Below, piece after piece: positions 1-7,129 of a stretch of DNA of 10,000 nt (its first letter is position 1; the number at the start of each line of letters is the position of its first letter). The stretch is from Bacillus sp. KH172YL63 (GTDB lineage Bacteria > Bacillota > Bacilli > Bacillales > Bacillaceae_B). The notes under the pieces were generated by a model. It did not search any database, was not told the origin of the DNA, and saw only the letters and a program-made list of their open reading frames with translations. The stretch is taken from contig NZ_AP022842.1 in assembly GCF_011398925.1 (NCBI RefSeq), forward strand, positions 1-10,000. Direction: 5' to 3'. The position numbers and the translations under genes are program-made.

Positions 1-69
1 CACTGCTTTGTATTTTTATAAAAACACAAAAGTTAACGGAATTTATAGACCGTATATGTTGTACAGAGG

Positions 70-78
70 TTATACAAA
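70..78 (+). promoter_or_regulatory. Possible weak DnaA box upstream of dnaA
   Basis: TTATACAAA differs at one position from the DnaA box consensus TTATNCACA. It lies just before the dnaA ribosome binding site, where a bound DnaA could repress its own gene, as is known for DnaA autoregulation. A single one-mismatch 9-mer in A/T-rich DNA is weak evidence. The main upstream DnaA-box cluster and the dnaA promoter expected in Bacillus would lie before position 1, outside the window, and I see no convincing promoter in 1-100. Confidence 0.3.
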
Positions 79-100
79 CTGAGAAAAGGAGGGATCAGGA

Positions 101-1447
101 TTGGAGAATATCGGGGATCTTTGGAGCAAAGCCTTAGAAAATATCGAAAAGAAGATCAGTAAGCCAAGCTTTGATACTTGGTTAAAATCAACTAAGGCCC
201 ATTCCATTCAAGGGGACACCCTTGTCATCACTGCTCCAAATGAATTTGCAAGAGATTGGTTGGAAGGTCGGTATTCTCAGCTAATCTCCGGGGTTTTATA
301 TGATATCACCGGCGAAGAATTAGTTGTGAAATTCATCATTCCTCAAAACCAGGAACCTGAAGAATTTGATATTCAAATTCCGCCAAAGAAGCCGATGAAA
401 GACGACGATCAGCAGGATATCAACCAGAATATGCTGAACGCTAAATATACTTTCGATACCTTTGTCATCGGTTCAGGCAACCGTTTCGCCCATGCCGCAT
501 CACTCGCTGTTGCCGAAGCACCTGCAAAGGCGTATAATCCCCTCTTTATCTATGGTGGAGTGGGACTCGGAAAGACTCACTTAATGCATGCGATCGGTCA
601 TTATGTGCTGGAGCATAATCCTGCTGCCAAAGTGGTTTATCTTTCCTCAGAAAAGTTCACAAATGAATTCATCAACTCGATCAGGGACAATAAAGCCGTC
701 GATTTCCGCAACAAATACCGGAATGTTGATGTTTTACTGATTGATGATATTCAATTTTTAGCCGGGAAAGAACAAACGCAAGAGGAATTTTTCCATACTT
801 TCAATACATTGCATGAAGAGAGCAAGCAGATTGTCATCTCCAGTGATCGTCCTCCTAAAGAGATCCCGACGCTTGAAGATCGACTTCGCTCCCGCTTTGA
901 ATGGGGCCTAATTACAGACATCACGCCCCCTGATCTGGAAACAAGGATTGCGATCTTACGTAAGAAAGCCAAGGCTGAAGGGTTGGATATCCCGAATGAA
1001 GCCATGCTATATATTGCGAATCAAATCGATTCCAACATCCGTGAGTTAGAAGGCGCCCTGATCCGTGTAGTGGCGTACTCATCACTTATCAATAAAGATA
1101 TAAATGCCGACCTTGCCGCTGAAGCATTGAAGGATATCATCCCAAGCTCGAAACCGAGGGTGATCACGATCCAGGAGATTCAGCGGGTTGTAGGTGAGCA
1201 CTTCAACGTGAAGCTTGAAGACTTCAAAGCGAAGAAACGGACAAAGTCAATCGCATTCCCAAGGCAGATCGCCATGTATCTATCAAGGGAAATGACCGAT
1301 TCATCCCTGCCGAAAATCGGGGAAGAGTTTGGGGGCCGTGATCATACGACGGTCATTCATGCCCACGAGAAGATCAGTACTTTACTTGGCGCCGATTCCC
1401 TTCTTCAGCAGCAATTGAAGGAAATCCGCGAAGCTTTAAAGAGCTGA
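101..1447 (+). CDS. dnaA: Chromosomal replication initiator protein DnaA
   Basis: DnaA is the AAA+ ATPase that binds DnaA boxes at oriC, melts the adjacent duplex and helps load the replicative helicase. The 448-residue product is close to the usual Bacillus length of about 446. Residues 1-85 or so match domain I ([20 protein letters not shown]). A variable linker follows, then the AAA+ core with Walker A GGVGLGKT at 152-159 and Walker B LLIDD ending at D215-D216. Near the C-terminus the domain IV DnaA-box-binding signature [15 protein letters not shown] starts at about 411. The start is TTG at 101, chosen because AAAGGAGG at 85-92 sits 8 nt upstream and the protein then begins exactly where Bacillus DnaA does. 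It is intact, with no frameshift. No terminator with a long T run follows it, so readthrough into dnaN is likely. Confidence 0.98.
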   Translation: MENIGDLWSKALENIEKKISKPSFDTWLKSTKAHSIQGDTLVITAPNEFARDWLEGRYSQLISGVLYDITGEELVVKFIIPQNQEPEEFDIQIPPKKPMKDDDQQDINQNMLNAKYTFDTFVIGSGNRFAHAASLAVAEAPAKAYNPLFIYGGVGLGKTHLMHAIGHYVLEHNPAAKVVYLSSEKFTNEFINSIRDNKAVDFRNKYRNVDVLLIDDIQFLAGKEQTQEEFFHTFNTLHEESKQIVISSDRPPKEIPTLEDRLRSRFEWGLITDITPPDLETRIAILRKKAKAEGLDIPNEAMLYIANQIDSNIRELEGALIRVVAYSSLINKDINADLAAEALKDIIPSSKPRVITIQEIQRVVGEHFNVKLEDFKAKKRTKSIAFPRQIAMYLSREMTDSSLPKIGEEFGGRDHTTVIHAHEKISTLLGADSLLQQQLKEIREALKS

Positions 1448-1472
1448 TTTTACAAACAAGCAAACTGGATAA

Positions 1473-1481
1473 TGTGAATAA
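1473..1481 (-). promoter_or_regulatory. DnaA box (TTATTCACA)
   Basis: The plus strand reads TGTGAATAA, the reverse complement of TTATTCACA, which fits the consensus TTATNCACA at every defined position. It lies about 25 bp after the dnaA stop codon and is the first box of the dnaA-dnaN cluster. Confidence 0.75.
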
Positions 1482-1503
1482 CTCTGCCTGACTAACACAC
1501 AGT

Positions 1504-1512
1504 CTGTCCACA
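1504..1512 (+). promoter_or_regulatory. Degenerate DnaA box, left half of palindrome
   Basis: CTGTCCACA has two mismatches to TTATCCACA but keeps the TCCACA core. It is the mirror partner of the better box at 1513-1521, with no gap between them. Confidence 0.5.
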
Positions 1513-1521
1513 TGTGGATAG
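1513..1521 (-). promoter_or_regulatory. DnaA box (CTATCCACA)
   Basis: The plus strand reads TGTGGATAG. On the minus strand this is CTATCCACA, one mismatch from TTATCCACA. It abuts the weaker box at 1504-1512 in opposite orientation. Confidence 0.7.
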
Positions 1522-1547
1522 GCTGTGTTTACGTTCGATTTATGGAC

Positions 1548-1556
1548 TTATCCACA
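1548..1556 (+). promoter_or_regulatory. Perfect DnaA box next to the unwinding element
   Basis: TTATCCACA is an exact consensus match. It is the box nearest the DnaA-trio tract and points toward it, the position from which DnaA is known to extend onto single-stranded trios in B. subtilis. An adjacent degenerate copy, ATATCAACA (1556-1564, two mismatches), probably acts as the last box before the trios. Confidence 0.9.
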
Positions 1557-1568
1557 TATCAACAGGAC

Positions 1569-1610
1569 CTACTACTTCTATTACTATTTTTTAAATAAAT
1601 TATTAGTATA
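1569..1610 (+). other. DnaA-trio array and A/T-rich unwinding tract
   Basis: Positions 1569-1586 read as six consecutive triplets CTA CTA CTT CTA TTA CTA. Every one fits the complement of the DnaA-trio rule (purine-A-T/A read 3' to 5' on the other strand) known from the B. subtilis basal unwinding system. A short GGAC spacer separates them from the degenerate box. The next 24 bp (1587-1610) contain a single G and no C, as expected for the segment that melts first. Confidence 0.85.
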
Positions 1611-1653
1611 TGATTCAGTCCAAAAAATTATGTGTAAATTGGAGGAAACAATC

Positions 1654-2790
1654 ATGAAATTTGTTATTCAAAGGGACCATCTTGTGCAAAGTGTCCAGGA
1701 TGTCATGAAAGCTGTCACTTCAAGAACAACAATCCCGATTCTGACAGGAATCAAAATCATTGCTACCGAAGACGGCGTCACATTGACGGGAAGTGACTCT
1801 GATATTTCCATTGAGTCTTTCATCCCGGTTGAAGAAGAAGGAACTGAAATTGTTGAAATCATGAATACTGGCGGCATCGTACTGCAAGCGAAGTTCTTTA
1901 GTGAAATCGTCAAAAAGCTTCCGAAAGACACTGTAGAGATCGAGGTTCAAAATCATCTGCAAACCGTCATCCGTTCAGGACAGGCTGAATTCAATCTAAA
2001 CGGACTGGACCCGGAAGAATACCCGCACCTTCCTCAAATTGAAGAAGGAAACGGGATCAAGGTTTCAACCGATCTTCTGAAAACAATGATCAGACAAACC
2101 GTGTTCGCAGTGTCCACCTCAGAAACACGCCCGATCTTGACAGGTGTAAACTGTCAAATTGAAAACGGCGAACTGAGCTGTATTGCAACAGACAGCCACA
2201 GGCTGGCAATGAGAAAAGCACCGATCGAAACGAATCATGATGCGTCTTACAATATTGTCATCCCGGGGAAAAGTTTGAATGAGCTGAATAAAATCCTTGA
2301 TGATACGGATGAGCCGGTGGAAATTGTCATCACTGAAAACCAGGTTCTTTTCAAAGCGAAGCATCTGTTGTTCTTCTCCCGTCTATTAGAAGGGAACTAT
2401 CCTGATACAAGCAGATTGATTCCTTCAGATACGAAGACAGCATTGACGCTAAACACGAAAGAATTCCTGCAGGCGATCGACCGTGCGTCACTTCTTGCAC
2501 GAGAAGGCCGTAATAACGTAGTTAAGCTTTCCACTCTTGATGGCGGCGTCATTGAAATTTCGTCCAACACGCCGGAAATCGGGAAAGTCATCGAGCAGGT
2601 CCAAAGCCAGTCGATTGAAGGAGAAGAACTGAAAATCTCCTTTAGCGCGAAATATATGATGGACGCCTTAAAAGCGATCGAAGGAACAGAAATCCATGTG
2701 AATTTCACAGGGGCAATGAGACCGTTCGTCCTGAAACCACTTCACGACGATTCGATCCTGCAGTTGATCCTTCCGGTTAGAACGTACTAA
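1654..2790 (+). CDS. dnaN: DNA polymerase III beta subunit, sliding clamp
   Basis: DnaN dimerises into the ring that tethers DNA polymerase III, and several repair enzymes, to DNA. The 378-residue product equals the usual Bacillus length and should fold as three similar clamp domains of about 125 residues each. It starts MKFVIQRDHLVQSVQDVMKA and ends with the conserved LILPVRTY tail. The start ATG at 1654 is set by GGAGG at 1641-1645, 8 nt upstream. The open frame continues upstream to 1525, but those 43 codons cross the DnaA-trio tract and encode an unclamp-like, aromatic-rich stretch, so they are not coding. It is probably co-transcribed with dnaA, and ends before a strong terminator. Confidence 0.98.
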   Translation: MKFVIQRDHLVQSVQDVMKAVTSRTTIPILTGIKIIATEDGVTLTGSDSDISIESFIPVEEEGTEIVEIMNTGGIVLQAKFFSEIVKKLPKDTVEIEVQNHLQTVIRSGQAEFNLNGLDPEEYPHLPQIEEGNGIKVSTDLLKTMIRQTVFAVSTSETRPILTGVNCQIENGELSCIATDSHRLAMRKAPIETNHDASYNIVIPGKSLNELNKILDDTDEPVEIVITENQVLFKAKHLLFFSRLLEGNYPDTSRLIPSDTKTALTLNTKEFLQAIDRASLLAREGRNNVVKLSTLDGGVIEISSNTPEIGKVIEQVQSQSIEGEELKISFSAKYMMDALKAIEGTEIHVNFTGAMRPFVLKPLHDDSILQLILPVRTY

Positions 2791-2822
2791 AATAGTCTTT
2801 AATCAGATTGCATCACATAACA

Positions 2823-2864
2823 AAAAACCAACACCTGGCACGATTGGGTGTTGGTTTTTCTTTT
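2823..2864 (+). terminator. Intrinsic terminator after dnaN
   Basis: CCAACACC (2828-2835) pairs perfectly with GGTGTTGG (2847-2854), and flanking A and T runs extend the stem to about 13 bp around an 11-nt loop. T-rich sequence (TTTTTCTTTT) follows from 2855. The A run on the left arm means it could also stop transcription from the other side, although no minus-strand gene is seen. It separates dnaA-dnaN from the yaaA-to-gyrA cluster. Confidence 0.92.
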
Positions 2865-2882
2865 GTTTTGGCTGTTTTCGTA

Positions 2883-2977
2883 TAGATTGTTGCGATTTAA
2901 CGTTAGTGTGAGCATCTTCGGTAATTTGAGACGGGGTAATAAAAAAATTGCCATAGCAATGAATCAATCGCAATCTA
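2883..2977 (+). repeat. A/T-rich segment with nested small hairpins
   Basis: TTGCGATT (2890-2897) is the exact reverse complement of AATCGCAA (2966-2973). TAGATTG (2883-2889) can alternatively pair with CAATCTA (2971-2977). Inside, ATTGC and GCAAT (2947-2960) form a small hairpin around CATA. No coding potential was seen. It could be the left part of the inserted element or ordinary A/T-rich spacer. Confidence 0.35.
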
Positions 2978-3050
2978 CTTAAATTGCGCTGATCACTACT
3001 ATTCAGAAGATGATTAATACAGGGAATTTTTTAGGTTTTTAACTCCGATG

Positions 3051-3176
3051 GTTGATTGTAGCGGAAGATGCTCGACTCCTGCGGGAACCGCTGGACAGGT
3101 GAGATCCCGCAGGACAAAGTCCGAGGAGGCTCACCGCCAGCCCCGCGGAAAGCGAGCATCTGTAGCGGAAATCAAC
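3051..3176 (+). repeat. GC-rich structured interspersed repeat, possibly an RNA element
   Basis: This 126-bp block is far richer in GC than its surroundings and folds almost completely. The outer stem is GTTGATT (3051-3057) with AATCAAC (3170-3176). Next is GATGCTCG (3067-3074) with CGAGCATC (3153-3160), 8 perfect bp. Inside, TCCTGCGGGA (3077-3086) pairs with TCCCGCAGGA (3105-3114), 10 perfect bp. The loop of that hairpin contains GGTGAG (3098-3103), complementary to downstream CTCACC (3130-3135), which would make a pseudoknot or an alternative longer stem together with GCTGG (3090-3094) and CCAGC (3137-3141). I recall very similar blocks (CTCCTGCGGGA, then GAGGAGGCTCACCGCC, then CCCGCGGAAAGCG) scattered through many Bacillaceae genomes, but cannot verify this here. 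The 61-codon open frame over it (3048-3233) is not a gene. Confidence 0.75.
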
Positions 3177-3340
3177 ACCGCATCTCGCTTATATCAAAGC
3201 CACGATGTTAACGAAAACAGCCTTTGGTTTTGAAAAATCACTAGAAACACATCTATAAATTTTTTTACTAACAAAAGAATAAAAATCGCTCCACACCGGG
3301 ACCTGTTTATACAGCTGCAATCTAGTCCAATTTTCGTTAG

Positions 3341-3369
3341 TTGTGACTTACATTCATTTAGAGTAAAAT
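3341..3369 (+). promoter_or_regulatory. Candidate sigma-A promoter for yaaA and the gyrase cluster
   Basis: TTGTGA (3341-3346) and TAAAAT (3364-3369) are separated by exactly 17 bp and resemble TTGACA and TATAAT with two mismatches and one mismatch respectively. The predicted start of transcription, near 3376, would give a leader of about 33 nt before the yaaA GTG. A promoter is needed here because dnaN ends at a strong terminator. Confidence 0.6.
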
Positions 3370-3408
3370 AAGATATTAGAGACTTTATACGGAAAGTAGT
3401 GATTATAA

Positions 3409-3627
3409 GTGGCAAAAGAGATCACAATCGGTACAGAAATCATCACACTGGGCCAATTCCTGAAGCTTGCTGAAGTGATTCAGTCAGGCGGCATGGCGAA
3501 ATGGTTCCTGAGTGAATATGAAGTATACATAAACGGCGAGCAAGACCAGCGAAGAGGCAGAAAGCTCACGATTGGTGACACAATTGAAATTCCGGAAGTA
3601 GGAGCATTCGTGATTGCCGGAGAATAA
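3409..3627 (+). CDS. yaaA: S4 domain RNA-binding protein YaaA
   Basis: The 72-residue product is a stand-alone S4 RNA-binding domain of the YaaA family found between dnaN and recF in Bacillus and relatives. The family is thought to act in ribosome or RNA metabolism; its precise role is not settled. The S4 fold is visible in [20 protein letters not shown], the basic QRRGRK segment and the closing [15 protein letters not shown] strand. The start is GTG at 3409: a stop codon (TAA, 3406-3408) lies immediately upstream in frame and the next ATG would remove the first helix. The ribosome binding site is weak, with GGAAAG at 3391-3396 about 12 nt away. It heads the cluster, 17 nt before recF. Confidence 0.93.
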   Translation: MAKEITIGTEIITLGQFLKLAEVIQSGGMAKWFLSEYEVYINGEQDQRRGRKLTIGDTIEIPEVGAFVIAGE

Positions 3628-3644
3628 TAAAGGATGTTATGTCC

Positions 3645-4763
3645 ATGTACATTGAACAGTTAGAGTTGAGGAACTATCGAAATTATGAATCGATCGACGT
3701 GACGTTCGAGAATAAAGTGAACGTCATCCTTGGGGAAAATGCCCAGGGGAAGACGAATATCATGGAGTCTATCTATGTATTGGCTATGGCCAAGTCCCAC
3801 CGCACGTCAAATGACAAAGATTTAATCCGCTGGGACGAGGAATATGCTAAAATAAAAGGTAGGATACAGAAGTATAATGGTTCATTGCCACTTGAGCTTA
3901 TTCTTTCGAAAAAAGGGAAAAAAGCGAAGAGCAATCACTTGGAACAGTCCAAGCTGAGCCAGTATGTCGGCAATATGAATGTAGTCATGTTCGCACCTGA
4001 GGATCTCCACTTAGTAAAAGGGAGCCCTCAGGTAAGGCGTCGTTTTATCGATATGGAAATCGGACAGGTATCACCTGTTTATTTACATGATATCAGCCTT
4101 TATCAAAAAATATTACAGCAGCGGAATCATTATCTGAAACAGTTGCAAACGCGAAAACAAAAAGACCAGACGATGCTTGACGTCCTGACGGAGCAGTTTA
4201 TCGAGATGGCGGTGAAAATCACCAAAAAGCGGTTCGAATTCGTTCAGCTTCTCGAAAGTTGGGCAAAACCGATCCATTCGGGGATCTCAAGGAACTTAGA
4301 AACGCTCGAAATCTTATATAAACCGTCCCTGGGCGTATCAGATAGTCAAGAATGGTCGAAAATGGTAGATATATACGAACAGAAATTCAATGATATCCGT
4401 GAACGGGAAATCGACCGGGGTGTGACACTGGTAGGTCCCCATAGGGATGATCTGCAATTCATCGTGAACGGCCGGGATGTCCAGACATTTGGATCACAGG
4501 GGCAGCAACGGACGACGGCCCTTTCTGTGAAGCTCGCTGAAATCGAGCTGATTCATTCTGAAATCAAAGAATATCCCATCTTACTTCTTGATGATGTTTT
4601 GTCTGAACTGGATGATTATCGTCAATCCCACTTACTCAATACCATTCAGGGGAAAGTCCAGACGTTCGTCACGACAACAAACGTGGATGGTATCGATCAC
4701 CAAACCTTAAACGAGGCGACCACATTCGAAGTGGAAGCCGGATCAATGAAAAGAGTGAAATGA
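3645..4763 (+). CDS. recF: DNA replication and repair protein RecF
   Basis: RecF is an SMC-like ATPase that, with RecO and RecR, helps load RecA at single-stranded gaps and stalled forks. The product is 372 residues, close to the Bacillus length of about 370. Walker A GENAQGKT is at 30-37, the ABC-type signature SQGQQR at 284-289, Walker B ILLLDD at 312-317 and the D-loop SELD at 320-323, so all ATPase elements are present. I chose ATG 3645 ([16 protein letters not shown]), where family members start, over ATG 3639, which adds only Met-Ser. AAAGGA (3629-3634) lies 10 nt from 3645 but only 4 nt from 3639. Its stop codon overlaps the ribosome binding region of remB. Confidence 0.96.
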   Translation: MYIEQLELRNYRNYESIDVTFENKVNVILGENAQGKTNIMESIYVLAMAKSHRTSNDKDLIRWDEEYAKIKGRIQKYNGSLPLELILSKKGKKAKSNHLEQSKLSQYVGNMNVVMFAPEDLHLVKGSPQVRRRFIDMEIGQVSPVYLHDISLYQKILQQRNHYLKQLQTRKQKDQTMLDVLTEQFIEMAVKITKKRFEFVQLLESWAKPIHSGISRNLETLEILYKPSLGVSDSQEWSKMVDIYEQKFNDIREREIDRGVTLVGPHRDDLQFIVNGRDVQTFGSQGQQRTTALSVKLAEIELIHSEIKEYPILLLDDVLSELDDYRQSHLLNTIQGKVQTFVTTTNVDGIDHQTLNEATTFEVEAGSMKRVK

Positions 4764-4772
4764 GGTGTTACC

Positions 4773-5027
4773 TTGTACATTCATGTTGGAGAAGATGTCA
4801 TGGTACGTACAGACGAAATCATTGCAATTATTGATCGAGACACCGTTCAATTCTCTGAGGAAATCCAACAATTTTTAAAAACGAAGGATAAAAACCTTTG
4901 TAATCTTGCAAAGGGTTCATATAAATCACTTGTCATCACGACCAATGAGTTGTATCTTTCGCCATTGGCGTCAAGTACGTTGAAGAAACGGTCAAAGAAA
5001 TACTCGAACTATGAGAATTTACTATAG
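4773..5027 (+). CDS. remB: Extracellular matrix regulator RemB (YaaB)
   Basis: The 84-residue product belongs to the DUF370/RemA-RemB family of small regulators and starts MYIHVGEDVMVRTDEIIAII. The family's C-terminal pattern YLSPLASSTLKKRSKKY is present. In B. subtilis, RemB (YaaB) lies between recF and gyrB and influences biofilm-matrix gene expression; RemA, its paralogue, is a DNA-binding protein. The start is TTG at 4773, with GAGGTG at 4762-4767 overlapping the recF stop and 5 nt away. The close coupling suggests translation follows recF. The function is transferred from the family and position. Confidence 0.9.
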   Translation: MYIHVGEDVMVRTDEIIAIIDRDTVQFSEEIQQFLKTKDKNLCNLAKGSYKSLVITTNELYLSPLASSTLKKRSKKYSNYENLL

Positions 5028-5064
5028 AAATTCAAAAGCCCTGAAGGTTAGAAAGTGTAGGTGA

Positions 5065-7002
<1,938 letters not shown>

Positions 7003-7011
7003 TCCTGGTAG

Positions 7012-7126
7012 TTAGACCTGAAGAAACATCATGCAGGATAGACAACGTGCTATCCTGTCTTTTACATAGCGGACAAGGTAAAAAATGAGAAAGGTCTAAA
7101 CCTTTCTTGAAAAGGAGGTCCCTTTT
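7012..7126 (+). promoter_or_regulatory. Structured leader before gyrA with competing hairpins
   Basis: Several pairings compete. TTAGACCT (7012-7019) matches AGGTCTAA (7092-7099) over 8 bp. AGAAAGGT (7088-7095) matches ACCTTTCT (7100-7107) over 8 bp with a CTAA loop, and shares bases with the first pairing. CCTTT (7101-7105) can pair with AAAGG (7111-7115), the first half of the gyrA ribosome binding site. AAAAGG (7110-7115) can also pair with CCTTTT (7121-7126). The layout would allow switching between an exposed and a hidden ribosome binding site. No promoter was identified inside the gap. A regulatory role is inference. Confidence 0.4.
7034..7064 (+). terminator. Hairpin in the gyrB-gyrA gap, weak or partial terminator
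   Basis: CAGGATAG (7034-7041) pairs perfectly with CTATCCTG (7050-7057) around an 8-nt loop, followed by TCTTTT. The stem is only 8 bp and the T run is short and interrupted, so it would at best reduce readthrough from gyrB to gyrA. It may instead be one stem of a larger gyrA leader structure. Confidence 0.45.
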
Positions 7127-7129
7127 ACT

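Larger units (their letters stand above)
1497..1528 (+). other. 32-bp near-palindrome in the dnaA-dnaN gap
   Basis: The arms pair over 16 positions with only T1503-G1522 and G1506-T1519 not Watson-Crick, and both are wobble pairs in RNA. The centre TCCACATGTGGA (1507-1518) is a perfect palindrome. In RNA this gives a stem of about 14 bp with a CAUG loop, followed by only three consecutive T residues (1528-1530). It could therefore be a weak terminator or pause site, or simply reflect the paired DnaA boxes it contains. Confidence 0.6.
1448..1653. other. oriC: oriC unwinding region in the dnaA-dnaN gap
   Basis: In Bacillus the dnaA-dnaN gap carries the basal unwinding part of the bipartite origin. 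The same architecture is visible here. A match to TTATTCACA lies on the minus strand at 1473-1481. Two back-to-back boxes lie in a palindrome at 1504-1521. A perfect TTATCCACA is at 1548-1556, followed by a degenerate ATATCAACA at 1556-1564. The DnaA-trio tract is at 1569-1586 and an almost pure A/T stretch at 1587-1610. Location, box polarity and the order box, short spacer, trios, A/T tract all agree with a working origin. The companion DnaA-box cluster upstream of dnaA is not in the window. Confidence 0.9.
2870..3222. repeat. Region bounded by a 12-bp inverted repeat, possible inserted element
   Basis: GGCTGTTTTCGT at 2870-2881 is the exact reverse complement of ACGAAAACAGCC at 3211-3222, so 353 bp are enclosed by short inverted ends. 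Just outside lie TTTTGTTTT (2861-2869) and TTTGGTTTT (3223-3231), identical at 8 of 9 positions. They could be a worn target duplication, but both are T-rich and may match by chance. The inside has no transposase or other credible gene. It holds an A/T-rich left part (2882-3050) with small hairpins and the GC-rich structured repeat at 3051-3176. A small non-autonomous element, or two nested repeats, is the simplest reading; this is inference. Confidence 0.45.

Noticed and set aside
1525..1653. Upstream in-frame extension of dnaN adding 43 codons
   Set aside because: It runs through the DnaA-trio and A/T tract of oriC, has no ribosome binding site, and the ATG at 1654 has GGAGG at 8 nt and gives the family length.
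3048..3233. 61-codon open frame across the GC-rich repeat
   Set aside because: Its sequence is set by the palindromic repeat, it has no ribosome binding site and no recognisable protein features.
3194..3415. 73-codon minus-strand open frame before yaaA
   Set aside because: It covers the yaaA promoter region, has no clear ribosome binding site or family resemblance, and opposes all neighbouring genes.
3639..3644. Alternative recF start two codons upstream
   Set aside because: Spacing to AAAGGA is only 4 nt and RecF relatives begin at the second Met (3645), though initiation at 3639 cannot be fully excluded.
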